DNA of 64,000 bases from Nostoc sp. LEGE 12450 (GCF_015206895.1 NZ_JADEXU010000026.1:1-64000); one strand, 5' to 3'; counted from the stretch's first letter, positions 6,959 through 15,825 are shown. The notes: generated by a model not told the origin, from the letters alone. A program made the numbers and translations.

Positions 6959-8251
6959 ATGTCTGAAGACTTATTAAACTCTTTTCAAGAAGCATACAGC
7001 AATCTCGAACTATTTCCGTTGATGGAACGGAACGAAATGGAAAGATTTAGAGTCGAATATGGTGATGATTTGATTGCAGACCTGAACCAATTAGTGGAAG
7101 ATAGTCCTAATGGAGACGGCAAAATTGTCTTTACAGGACATCGAGGATGTGGTAAGTCTACTTTGTTAGCTGAATTTAGCAGACAAATTCAAGATAAATA
7201 TTTTGTAGTTCTGTTTTCTATTGCCGATAAAATTGAAATGTCGGCGGTTAATCATATTAATATACTGTTTGCGATCGCAGTTAATTTAATGACAGAGGCA
7301 GAAGCACGCAAAGTTGATATTCCGCAATCGACTAAAGAAGCTCTTTATAAGTGGTTTGCTACCCGTACTCGCACTGAAGAATCTAATTTGCAAGCAGAAG
7401 TTAGTATAGGTTTTGACCTCTTAAAGTTGATTAGCTCTAAATTAAAAGCTGATGCTAGCGTTCGAGATGAAATTAAGCAAGAGTTTGAACGCAAGTTATC
7501 AGATTTAGTTGCAAGGATTAACGAAATAGCTGCTCTAATTCAAGCTGCAACAAAACAAAACGTTTTAGTAATTATTGATGATTTAGACAAACTTGACTTA
7601 GGTAGAGTTAACGAAATTTATCGAGATAACATTAAAGCTCTTTGTCAACCTAACTTTCAAATTATTTACACTATTCCGATCGCAGTTCTTCGGGAAACAT
7701 TTATTAGCACAATAATTGCTACTGAAACCAACGACCAAGTTGTGGCAATGCCTGTATTAAAAATTTTTGATAAAGGTAAAAATCGCTTTCCTAATGCTCA
7801 ACCTCGCCTAGAAGCAACAAAGATTCTCGGTGAAGTTTTACAAAAGCGGATTCCCAATGAATTAATCGCGGCAGAAACTGCTGAAAAAATTGTGATTTAC
7901 AGTGGTGGCGTATTGCGAGAGTTAATTCGGATTTCTAAAGAATGTTGCCGCATTTGTTTGCGAACTATCCGGCGAAATCCCTCAGCCGAAGTTATTATTG
8001 ATGATAAAATTCTTCTGCAAGCAATCAATAAAATACGCAATGATTTTTCGATACGCTTAGGAAAAACTGATATCGATATTTTGCAGAGCGTTTATGAACA
8101 ATTTATGCCCAACGATCCTAAACAAGCTGAGTTTTTAGATTTGTTACATGGGCTGTATGTTCTAGAATATCGCACTGATGAAACTTGGTATGATGTTCAT
8201 CCAATTATTATCGAAAGCTTGAAAAGACAGGGAGCCATTAATGCTAAATGA
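6959..8251 (+). CDS. P-loop ATPase (AAA/STAND-like), partner of the TPR protein
   Basis: 430 residues, cytosolic. Walker A is GHRGCGKST (60-68). Walker B is VLVIIDDLDKLD (about 200-211), whose IIDDLDK pattern is usual in AAA/STAND and ORC-like ATPases. A helical insert (about 145-195) lies between them. A candidate sensor region is QIIYTIPIAVL, and a winged-helix-like end (about 355-425) has IDILQSVYEQF and WYDVHPIIIESL. The stop overlaps the next ATG by 11 bases, which suggests fixed stoichiometry. Likely an NTP-driven switch or scaffold. The target is unknown. Confidence 0.8.
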   Translation: MSEDLLNSFQEAYSNLELFPLMERNEMERFRVEYGDDLIADLNQLVEDSPNGDGKIVFTGHRGCGKSTLLAEFSRQIQDKYFVVLFSIADKIEMSAVNHINILFAIAVNLMTEAEARKVDIPQSTKEALYKWFATRTRTEESNLQAEVSIGFDLLKLISSKLKADASVRDEIKQEFERKLSDLVARINEIAALIQAATKQNVLVIIDDLDKLDLGRVNEIYRDNIKALCQPNFQIIYTIPIAVLRETFISTIIATETNDQVVAMPVLKIFDKGKNRFPNAQPRLEATKILGEVLQKRIPNELIAAETAEKIVIYSGGVLRELIRISKECCRICLRTIRRNPSAEVIIDDKILLQAINKIRNDFSIRLGKTDIDILQSVYEQFMPNDPKQAEFLDLLHGLYVLEYRTDETWYDVHPIIIESLKRQGAINAK

Positions 8252-10001
8252 AGAATTATTTGATGAAGGAGAAAATCAAGATGCGTATGATGATTTAATT
8301 GTTTCTATTGAAGCTCAAAAACGAGGCTTAAATTTATTGATTGCGGTTTGCGATGATGCTAGCTTTCGTGATGAAATTATTGCTCAATATGAAGCTGAAC
8401 TACAACCTGCTTTCCGTCCATATCGAGCAACTTTAGCACGTCAGGAACCGAGCCTAAAAGCTGCCCTTAACCAACTGGTACAACAAGAAGAATATCTTCG
8501 TCAGCAGAATCCGGCGGTCATCACCGTAACGGGTGCTGAACAACTTTATTTTCTCAGGTTGGGAAATGAGCAATCGGAACAGGAAAAGTTTTTTGGTTAC
8601 TTACAGTGGACAAGGGAAGGATTGCGCGAATTTCCATTTGCGATCGTGCTTTGGGTAACTAATCAAATTTTAGTCAACTTAATTAAAAAAGCGCCTGATT
8701 TTTGGAGTTGGCGTAATGGTGTATTTCGGTTTGAATCTCAAAAGACAAATGCTATTCCTGGTAAAGAATTAGAAGCTATCCGCTTTGTTTTTCGAGATAC
8801 AGAATTAGCCAGCACAGATACTAATGAAAATAACCCCTTTTTCTTGCCTATTCAAGATTTGCAAAAACTAATCGAGAAAATAGAACAAGAACGGGGAACT
8901 AAAGACCCTACATTGGCTACTTTATACTCAAGATTGGGCGATATTTACCGCAGTAGATTAGATCGGGGTGAATCTCAAAATTATCAAGAAGAACAAGAAT
9001 TAGCAATTAAATATTGGCGACAGGCGAGTGAGCTACAAAATGAATTAGGTTTGCAGATAGATTTAGCTAATAGTCTCAACAATTTAGCCGGAATCTATCG
9101 TGCAACAGGACACTACAGCGAAGCCGAACCATTATATAAACAAGCTTTAGAACTGAGGAAACGCCTGCTAGGAGAAAATCATCCTTCTTTTGCTACTAGC
9201 TTGAATAATTTGGCAGGACTTTACAAATCTACTGGACAATATAGTAAAGCGGAACTTCTATATCAACAAGCTTTGGAACTGAGGAAACGCCTGTGGGGAG
9301 AAAACCATGCGGATGTCGCCGTCAGTCTGAACAATTTGGCATTACTATATGATGAGCAAGGACGTTATGACGAAGCAGAACCTCTGTATCTGCAATCATT
9401 AGAACTTGAAAAACGTTTGGTTGGTGAAAATCATCTTTCTTTCGCTCTTATACTGAATAATTTAGCGCTACTTTATTATCATCAAGGACGTTATACTGAA
9501 GCTGAACCATTGTCGCAACAAGCAATAGAATTAGATAAGCGATTTTTGGGAGAAGAGAATCCTGATGTTGCAACAGATTTGCATAATTTAGGATTGATAT
9601 ACCGCGCTCAAGGACGCTACGATCGAGCAGAATCTTTGTTTTTAGAATCCTTAGAACTGAAGCAGCGTCTATTGCAAAAGGCGCATCCACTTTTAGCAGA
9701 TACTATCTATGCTCTTGGCTATATGTACAGGGAGCAAGGACGCTACAATGAAGCGGAATCTTTATGTATAAAAGCCTTAGAACTTGATAAGCACCTATTG
9801 GGAGAAAATCATCCCAATGTTGCTGAAAGTCTGAATAATCTGGCAGAAATTTATCGTGAAACTGGACGTTACGGTGAAGCAGAACCGCTTTATTTGCAAG
9901 CTTTAGATATTTGTGAGCGAGTCTGGGGTGTAAATCATCACCGTAGTGTCTCTATTCGTCAAAATCTAGAAAAACTTAGTGTAGCAATGCGGGAGAATTA
10001 A
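8241..10001 (+). CDS. TPR protein with degenerate ATPase-like N-terminus
   Basis: 586 residues. Residues 1-190 look like a P-loop-fold domain without a Walker A: strand LLIAVCDDASF, then a Walker-B-like NPAVITVTGAEQL, then FPFAIVLWVTNQIL and FWSWRNGVFRFES. Residues 274-575 hold seven 42-residue kinesin-light-chain-type TPRs of the form LNNLA.LY...GRY.EAEPLY.QALEL.KRLLGENHP. The ATG overlaps the stop of the ATPase gene. The pair looks like a split STAND protein: NTPase on one chain, sensor/scaffold repeats on the other. The binding partner cannot be told from sequence. Confidence 0.8.
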   Translation: MLNEELFDEGENQDAYDDLIVSIEAQKRGLNLLIAVCDDASFRDEIIAQYEAELQPAFRPYRATLARQEPSLKAALNQLVQQEEYLRQQNPAVITVTGAEQLYFLRLGNEQSEQEKFFGYLQWTREGLREFPFAIVLWVTNQILVNLIKKAPDFWSWRNGVFRFESQKTNAIPGKELEAIRFVFRDTELASTDTNENNPFFLPIQDLQKLIEKIEQERGTKDPTLATLYSRLGDIYRSRLDRGESQNYQEEQELAIKYWRQASELQNELGLQIDLANSLNNLAGIYRATGHYSEAEPLYKQALELRKRLLGENHPSFATSLNNLAGLYKSTGQYSKAELLYQQALELRKRLWGENHADVAVSLNNLALLYDEQGRYDEAEPLYLQSLELEKRLVGENHLSFALILNNLALLYYHQGRYTEAEPLSQQAIELDKRFLGEENPDVATDLHNLGLIYRAQGRYDRAESLFLESLELKQRLLQKAHPLLADTIYALGYMYREQGRYNEAESLCIKALELDKHLLGENHPNVAESLNNLAEIYRETGRYGEAEPLYLQALDICERVWGVNHHRSVSIRQNLEKLSVAMREN

Positions 10002-10150
10002 AATTATGGTGTATTTTTTAGCTTGCAAGCGATCGCCTTTTTCTCAAACCGTTTGAGAATGCTGCAAGGTATTGATTTTATCGCTGATGTGTGGTAGGTT
10101 TAACCACAATCCAGAAGGTACTCTGTTGTTAAGCTGGCTCAAAAGTCTAT

Positions 10151-10318
10151 ATGGCAGACAGCAGTACAAGCAATCCCAATTCTCAACAAGAGTCTATTCT
10201 CAATGCTAATGTCAGCGATCAAGCCGCAGAGTCAGACTCTCTTGGTTTTGAACCTTATGTTAGTGCGATCGCTTCCCCAAGATCCCCGACTTCTCTAAGA
10301 AGTCGGGGATCTGATTGA
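10151..10318 (+). pseudogene. 5' remnant of a KAP-family P-loop NTPase gene, truncated
   Basis: An ATG at 10151 opens a frame MADSSTSNPNSQQESILNAN that reaches LGFEPYVSAIA, a sequence that in KAP-type NTPases directly precedes the Walker A region. Right after it the frame enters the hairpin repeat at 10280-10312 and stops at 10318. No Walker motifs follow and no 3' remnant was found after the RAYT gene. Inferred: insertion of the REP/RAYT unit removed or replaced the rest of the gene. Confidence 0.55.
10280..10312. repeat. REP hairpin of the second RAYT, left copy
   Basis: AGATCCCCGACTTCT and its perfect reverse complement enclose a CTA loop: 15 base pairs. The right copy is at 10942-10974. 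Confidence 0.92.
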
Positions 10319-10359
10319 GTTAAAAGGGCATACTAAAGCAAAATCTCATATTCTTGCCT

Positions 10360-10932
10360 ATGCCGCGACGACAAACCCCTCTGCAAACTGGCAACTTTTA
10401 CCATGTCTATAATCGGGGGAACAATCGCCAAAAGATTTTCTTTGAGCGTGAGAACTATATTTATTTTGTCCGGTTGATAAGGGAACATCTGATAACTAAT
10501 GCAGTAGATCTTGTTGCTTACTGTTTAATGCCCAATCATTATCACTTTTTAGTCTATCTGAGAGATGAAACTCTGTCTGAGGCAATGAAATCCCTCTCTC
10601 TTTCTTACACAAAGGCAATTAATAAGCGTTTTAATCGTTCTGGGGTGCTATTTCAGGGAAGGTTTCAAAGTATTCATATTTTACAAACTGACTATCTTCT
10701 CAACCTCTCACGTTATATTCATTTAAATCCAGTGAAAGCAGAACTGGTGCAGCAACCTGAAGAATGGGAGTTTTCCAGCTATTTAGAATATGCAGGATTA
10801 CGAGGAGGAACACTAGCCAAAACAGAGTATATCAAGATGCAAATTGAGTCAGAATTAGCTTATCAGCAATTTTTAACGGATCATAACCTACCTGATAGCG
10901 CTGGTTTCAAAAGACTGCTACTGGATGATTAG
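10360..10932 (+). CDS. REP-associated tyrosine transposase, second type
   Basis: 190 residues from the ATG at 10360 (a TTG two codons earlier is also possible). The N-terminus is the usual MPRRQTPLQTGNFYHVYNRG. The HUH motif is NHYHFLVYL in CLMPNHYHFLVYL. The catalytic Tyr region is LSRYIHLNPVKAELV, followed by EEWEFSSYLEY. It differs clearly from the RAYT at 4661-5203 and is bracketed by its own hairpin (AGATCCCCGACTTCT). The KAP gene stub precedes it. Confidence 0.92.
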   Translation: MPRRQTPLQTGNFYHVYNRGNNRQKIFFERENYIYFVRLIREHLITNAVDLVAYCLMPNHYHFLVYLRDETLSEAMKSLSLSYTKAINKRFNRSGVLFQGRFQSIHILQTDYLLNLSRYIHLNPVKAELVQQPEEWEFSSYLEYAGLRGGTLAKTEYIKMQIESELAYQQFLTDHNLPDSAGFKRLLLDD

Positions 10933-10941
10933 CCTAACTAA

Positions 10942-10974
10942 AGATCCCCGACTTCTTAAAGAAGTCGGGGATCT
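10942..10974. repeat. REP hairpin of the second RAYT, right copy
   Basis: A perfect 15-base-pair stem AGATCCCCGACTTCT with TAA loop, ten bases after the RAYT stop. It could also terminate transcription. Confidence 0.92.
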
Positions 10975-11028
10975 GAATAATCTGTAGTGGAAAGTGCGTA
11001 GGCGTAGCCCGTCGTAGACATCGCTGTA

Positions 11029-12105
11029 CTAGTCAACACTGACGAAACCAGCTTGCTCAATTGCTCTTTGTCCCTGGTCAGTTAATAAAAGTTTGGTGTA
11101 TGCATCCCCAATCTGCTGTTCGCGATCTTTGTTCTGCTTAATAATCACAAACAAATTAGCAATTATGGGATAGCTGCCATTTTTGATAGCTTCAGTATTT
11201 AGCTGGTTGCGCTGACGCGGACATTGCTCAGGCGACACCATCGGTTCCCGATAGGGGGGAATTAATTGACCAGCAGTCTGACCCAATGGCAAAGCCTTCA
11301 CACTACATTGAGGCACTACTGAACGGGCAGAACCGTAATACACACCACCAGGGATTTTACTGAGTTGGCGCACTGCCTCTGTAGTAGAGTAGACATATTG
11401 CACATTCGAGCCAAGTGCTTGCCCCTTCAAGTCGCTGTTGCTAGGGAATATTACCGTATCTGCGTCCTCTGGTCGTTGAGATAAAGGTGTGATGGGTAGG
11501 TTGGGTCCACCTACTTGATTCCAGTTAGTAATCTTCCCCAAATAAATCTGCTGCAATTGGTCAACAGTTAAACCTGGGACATTGAGTGATGGGTTGACTA
11601 CCACTGCTATTCCATCTATACCTACCTGACGTTGCTCAAGGGTGAAGCCTCGCGCTTTTGCTATAGCTTGTTCTTCATCTGTAAGGGGACGAGAAGACTG
11701 AGCAAAGTCTAGTTTTCCATCAAGTAACATCCGAATGCCTGAGCTAGAACCAGGGCTAGCATTAACAGGGTCTATATAACGTAATTGTAGTTCCGGGCGA
11801 TCGCTCTGAATCTGAGAATCTACTAATTGCCGAATAGATGCCCAAGCTGTACTTCCTCCGTAGTTAAATGAGGCAGTGGGGACATCTGCAACTGTCTGAA
11901 AACTGGATGTGGTATTAGAGACGGTCTTGAAATTTTGATTAGAAGAAGAGTCAACGCTGTTACGGGACAATAAATTCGGCTTTAGTAACCACCAAAGCAG
12001 CCCACCAATAACCATAAGTGTCAGCACTTTACCAATAATCAAACCTCTAAGAAAGAGGGAGATTTCGCTGTTAATTAAAGCTTTTTTTTGATTTGTATTG
12101 TCCAT
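11029..12105 (-). CDS. PstS-like periplasmic phosphate-binding protein with N-terminal membrane anchor
   Basis: 358 residues. One membrane segment (about 18-42) anchors a PBP-like_2/PstS domain (about 80-358). Family sequence is seen in LLDGKLDFAQSSRPLTDEE, then GIDGIAVVVNPS, LQQIYLGKITNWNQVGG and GGVYYGSARSVV. PstS proteins bind phosphate for the PstCAB importer, but no pstC, pstA or pstB is near. Instead a Ser/Thr kinase gene is 227 bases upstream on the same strand. It may be a sensory or accessory binding protein rather than a transporter part; this is inference. Confidence 0.8.
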   Translation of the reverse strand: MDNTNQKKALINSEISLFLRGLIIGKVLTLMVIGGLLWWLLKPNLLSRNSVDSSSNQNFKTVSNTTSSFQTVADVPTASFNYGGSTAWASIRQLVDSQIQSDRPELQLRYIDPVNASPGSSSGIRMLLDGKLDFAQSSRPLTDEEQAIAKARGFTLEQRQVGIDGIAVVVNPSLNVPGLTVDQLQQIYLGKITNWNQVGGPNLPITPLSQRPEDADTVIFPSNSDLKGQALGSNVQYVYSTTEAVRQLSKIPGGVYYGSARSVVPQCSVKALPLGQTAGQLIPPYREPMVSPEQCPRQRNQLNTEAIKNGSYPIIANLFVIIKQNKDREQQIGDAYTKLLLTDQGQRAIEQAGFVSVD

Positions 12106-12332
12106 ATTTTTAAGTGTTGTTTATTGTATTGATCTTACAGGAATTTATAAGTATTCATCGTAGAATAATTTTTAGAATATTTAGATTTAAATTAAATACA
12201 TAATAGCTAGTTAATAGGTATTTTTATGATTGCTGCTAGATTATTAACTTTTTCTAATGTATGGACTCATCTTTGATTTTTGCGAAGCTAGACCTACCGC
12301 ACTTACCCTACAGCACGCTGCGCGAACAGAAA

Positions 12333-13649
12333 TCAAAGTGGACTGCTATCATGAGACTCAATTTGCTTTTTAGTAATCTTTGCAATGCTGCAATTGTTTT
12401 TGCAGACTCCTTTTTTAGCTACTGATTTGGCTGTTAGGCTATTCACATTGGCATTAGTAAATCGTTGCTCAACAAATTTTTCTATAAAATTATTTAATTG
12501 AGTAGGTTTGTTTGGAGACGATGCACTTGTATTAATAAATGTATAGATTAAAATTAGTACTATAAAACTAGTGGTAGCACCAAGCCCTATTCCTAGAAGC
12601 AAAAGAAAGTTTCTATAATTTAGCAAATAGGTATCATCAGCATTTTGGTTGATGCCAGCAGATTCTGATGACTGTGGCAACAGCAGAGTAGAATTAAGTG
12701 CTTGCAAAGCTTCTGTAGCAGACTGATAACGCTGGTTGTAGCGATCGCGAACCATTGTATCTAAAACATTTGCAAGAGCATCACTTACCTGTACCTGATC
12801 GCGCCAGAGAACTTCTCCAGTATTGGGATCTTCTTTTATTTGCTCAGGGATTAAACCTGTCAAAGCTTGAATGCCTATCATCCCTACTGCATAGATATCG
12901 CTGCAAAGTTTTGGTTTTCCTTTAGCCTGTTCGCTTGGCATATAACCAGGAGTCCCAACAGCAATAGTTAAACCTGCTCCCAAAGCACCAATTTTCTTAA
13001 TACTCCCAAAGTCAATTAGCACAATCTTCTGATCAGAGTACCGCCGCATTAAATTTTGGGGCTTAATATCCCGATGAATAATGTTATTTTGATGGACGAA
13101 TGCCAGTACTTCCAGAATGTCTTTTAATAAACTTAAGACTGCACTCTCGCTCAGACGCTGACCTGAGACAATTTCTTGGGTTAACGCATGACCATCAATA
13201 AATTCTTGGACTAAATAGAAATCTCCATCTTCATCAAAATGGGCAAACAGTCTAGGAATTTGATCGTGGTCGTTGCCTAGCTGGTATAAAACTTCCGCTT
13301 CTCGATCAAATAACTTTTTAGCGATAGGTAGAACAGCAGGATTGGAATCTTTTGGTTGGAAATGTTTGACCACGCAATGGGGTTGTCCTGGTAAATCTAG
13401 GTCTACGGCTAAGTATGTATCACCAGAGCCTCCGCTTCCTAAGTGCTTGATAATTTCAAAGCGATTCCGAAGTGTTTTTCTGGTGAGAGAGTATTGATGC
13501 ATGTTACGTCTAGCACCTGCTAACAAGTAAGTATTACCAGAACCTCCGCTTTCCAGGAGTTTGACAGTCTCAAAGCGACTCCGAAGTTTTTTTCTAACTA
13601 GAGGGTTCTGGCTCATGTGGCGTATACTACTTGTTAATTTACTGACCAT
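12333..13649 (-). CDS. Membrane-anchored Hanks-type Ser/Thr protein kinase with duplicated N-terminal loop
   Basis: 438 residues. Kinase domain at about 64-330: glycine-rich loop GSGGSGDTYL (71-80), ATP lysine K95 (CVVKHF), catalytic HRDIKPQN with D194, DFG at 213-215, then GTPGYMPSEQ. One membrane segment (about 348-370) is followed by a C-terminal tail of about 65 residues, presumably outside the cytoplasm. Residues 12-42 are an imperfect copy of residues 50-80, shifted by exactly 38 codons, so the glycine-rich loop occurs twice (ESGGSGNTYL, then GSGGSGDTYL). The authentic start may be internal, at codon 12 or 50. Confidence 0.88.
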   Translation of the reverse strand: MVSKLTSSIRHMSQNPLVRKKLRSRFETVKLLESGGSGNTYLLAGARRNMHQYSLTRKTLRNRFEIIKHLGSGGSGDTYLAVDLDLPGQPHCVVKHFQPKDSNPAVLPIAKKLFDREAEVLYQLGNDHDQIPRLFAHFDEDGDFYLVQEFIDGHALTQEIVSGQRLSESAVLSLLKDILEVLAFVHQNNIIHRDIKPQNLMRRYSDQKIVLIDFGSIKKIGALGAGLTIAVGTPGYMPSEQAKGKPKLCSDIYAVGMIGIQALTGLIPEQIKEDPNTGEVLWRDQVQVSDALANVLDTMVRDRYNQRYQSATEALQALNSTLLLPQSSESAGINQNADDTYLLNYRNFLLLLGIGLGATTSFIVLILIYTFINTSASSPNKPTQLNNFIEKFVEQRFTNANVNSLTAKSVAKKGVCKNNCSIAKITKKQIESHDSSPL

Positions 13650-14116
13650 TCAGAGCTTGGGTGAGGTTATGAATACCTGCCGCTAGATTTGTTAATATTT
13701 AAGGCAGTTACCTTTTCAGGTAAACTATCCTTTGGAGCATTTTTATGGTTAGCTCCTTGATTTGGTTACTTGATTTGGTTAATTTAATACCTATTACAAG
13801 ATATCTTAATATAAAATTTATTTTTGGAATAGTTTAATAATTTTATCACTTAAGTAAATTTAACACTAGTCCCCAGTATTTATAACTGTAGCCAGAAGGC
13901 AACATTCAGTAGTTAGGATATTTATTTATTTTAACTTTAGGTCTGATTACTGACAAAATCTTATAGAGTAAAGTTTAAAAACACAGACATGCTTAGAGTG
14001 TATTTCCCAATTTTGTTACCAAATTTTAGTTATTACTGAGTAGCTAGACGTAAATAAATTAAAGTTTGTAGTGAGTTAGCGCGGTCTTCTCCCAAAGGGA
14101 GAGGCTAGCGCCTTTC

Positions 14117-14215
14117 CTTCTCTACGAGAGGCTGCGCCCTAAGCGGAGCTATGCCGCAGGCTTTACGGAACGCTCCGCGTTCGCGGAGCGTCTCGTAGAG
14201 AAGGGGGTTTCCCCC
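14117..14215. repeat. Nested palindrome cluster
   Basis: CTTCTCTACGAG at about 14118 pairs with CTCGTAGAGAAG at 14192-14203. Inside lies the perfect hairpin CGCTCCGCG-TT-CGCGGAGCG (14171-14190). Outside, GGGGGTTTCCCCC (14203-14215) forms another. GC-rich palindromes of this type are scattered through Nostoc genomes. Confidence 0.75.
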
Positions 14216-14355
14216 ATGAGCGACTAACGTTAGCGAGTCTTCGAGCGTCACCCGGAGGGGAAGGATTTTAGTCCTTGATAATCCTTGTTTCGCGCGATAA
14301 AAAATCACTTGTGTCAAAGTACAGACCGCAGTGGCAATCCATGAATTGCCCTAAG

Positions 14356-14447
14356 AGGATGTTTGAAAAGTCTTTTGTCGGTATCAAAAGTTTTAGATTC
14401 CTCTAAAGCGCCTAAAGTCACAGTAAAACACTTTTCAAACAATCACT
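14356..14447. mobile_element. Possible MITE or IS remnant
   Basis: GTTTGAAAAGT at 14361-14371 and ACTTTTCAAAC at 14430-14440 are perfect 11-base inverted ends about 90 bases apart. The interior has no coding capacity. Confidence 0.4.
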
Positions 14448-15003
14448 AACTGAAAATCATGGTTTTGACCATTGTTTGCATAGGTATTGAAATTCAACCT
14501 GTGTAAATTTGCAAACTTTATTTATTGGTTTAGCCTATCCTTTACGTATCAAATTACAGCATATTAACTGGTTATTCAATAGGTTCCAAAAAACATCCGA
14601 CTTTTCCGACTTTTCCCACCTTTTAGTTGCGTCTATAGTAATCCGCTTTCATTTTTGCTCGCGCAGTATAACGTAGCCATACTTACTTACGTGGCTAGGC
14701 AAGACGCAATAGGAAGGAAGGCTTTTTGAGTTGTACGAAGTTCTTTTCAAAAATCAAATATGAGCCCTATATGTTACTTGCAATAAGTCGGTTGTATTTA
14801 AAAGAGTAATAGTAGGAGTAGTTTCAATACTTGTCGGTTAAGGGGAAAAAGGGAAAGAAAAAACTTTTAACCCAAACCCAGTAACCTTTTCCCCAAACCA
14901 AATTCCAGTTTAAAATTTTAACCGAGCAGTATTGGGAGTAGTTTAAGCTTGTTTTAGTATATTTTCTATAAACCTTACTAAGTAAAAAATAAAACTATTA
15001 ATT

Positions 15004-15025
15004 AAAAAAGCCCCCTATAGGGGGC
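15004..15025 (-). terminator. Terminator of the ctaCDE operon
   Basis: GCCCCCTATAGGGGGC (15010-15025) is a perfect palindrome. On the minus strand it is followed by TTTTTT, 45 bases after the ctaE stop. Confidence 0.85.
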
Positions 15026-15069
15026 CTATTAAGTTGTTCGCGTGGAGTAAACAACTAAATAATTAATAC

Positions 15070-15696
15070 TCACAGGAGATAGAGTAATCCGAACAAAATA
15101 ATCCAAATCACGTCAACGAAGTGCCAGTAGATTTCGGCTGCTTCAATGCCAAAGTGCTTTTCGTTACTATAGTGACCCGGAAGGCGCGATCGCCACAACA
15201 CGGCAACAATGGCCAAAACGCCAATAGTAACGTGCAATCCGTGGAAACCAGTCAAAACGTAAAATGCACTAGCAAATAAATTGGTAGTCAAACCAAATTC
15301 TAAATGAGTATATTCATATACTTGACCCACCAAGAAAATAGCACCCATTGCAGCAGTAATTGCTAACCAAATCTGGGCACCCCGTGCATCATTCTTTTTG
15401 ATAGCAGTGTCAGCATTGTGCATGACAAAACTACTAGAAATTAGATTGATGGTGTTGACTCCAGGTAGCAATAGTTCTAATTCTGGGGTACCTGCTGGCG
15501 GCCATGCAGGTAAGGTAGCACGGAAAGCCAAGTAGGCTCCGAATAGCCCCATAAAAATCATCCCTTCAGCAATCAGGAAGACAACTAGCCCAAACATACG
15601 ATGGTCTGGATGTTCTTCGTGATGACCAACGGATGCTTCCGCCGTATGGTGATGATTGAGTTCGGTTTTAGCTGGGTCAATAGTTTGACTTTGCAT
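15070..15696 (-). CDS. ctaE: Cytochrome c oxidase subunit III
   Basis: Core membrane subunit of the aa3-type oxidase, without redox centres. The chosen ATG at 15696 gives MQSQTIDPAKTELNHHHT and 208 residues. An open extension upstream to 15810 reads through a low-complexity repeat block and is rejected as coding. Five hydrophobic segments are visible. Family sequence includes VVFLIAEGMIFMGLFGAYLA, then YVLTGFHGLHVTIG, and the end YWHFVDVIWIILFGLLYLL. Last gene of the ctaCDE cluster. Confidence 0.95.
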   Translation of the reverse strand: MQSQTIDPAKTELNHHHTAEASVGHHEEHPDHRMFGLVVFLIAEGMIFMGLFGAYLAFRATLPAWPPAGTPELELLLPGVNTINLISSSFVMHNADTAIKKNDARGAQIWLAITAAMGAIFLVGQVYEYTHLEFGLTTNLFASAFYVLTGFHGLHVTIGVLAIVAVLWRSRLPGHYSNEKHFGIEAAEIYWHFVDVIWIILFGLLYLL

Positions 15697-15716
15697 GAAT
15701 TTTTTAAAAGATAAAT

Positions 15717-15825
15717 TGGGGAGTGGGGAACCGGAAGTGGAGAAGCAGGGAGCAGGGAACAAGGGAGAAGAGTTTTCCTCTCTGCCTCTTTTGAATGCCC
15801 AATGCCCCATGCTCCATATCCTAAT
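15717..15825. repeat. Low-complexity G-rich/C-rich repeat between ctaD and ctaE
   Basis: A purine-rich run built from GGGGAGTGGGGA / GCAGGGAGCAGGGA words precedes a pyrimidine-rich run containing CCCAATGCCCCATGC. It belongs to the heptamer-type composite repeats seen elsewhere in the window. Confidence 0.6.

Larger units (their letters stand above)
13650..15003. other. 1.35-kb gene-free, repeat-rich region
   Basis: AT-rich with no credible gene. It contains a palindrome cluster (14117-14215) and a small element with inverted ends (14356-14447), listed separately. A 70-codon minus-strand frame at 14105-14317 runs through the palindromes and reads as translated repeat, so it was not called. 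Confidence 0.6.

Noticed and set aside
14105-14317. 70-codon minus-strand ORF
   Set aside because: Its sequence is the translation of the palindrome cluster, a common artefact in Nostoc genomes.
15697-15810. N-terminal extension of ctaE
   Set aside because: The extra 38 codons are translated G/C-rich repeat; the family start is MQSQTIDPAK at 15696.
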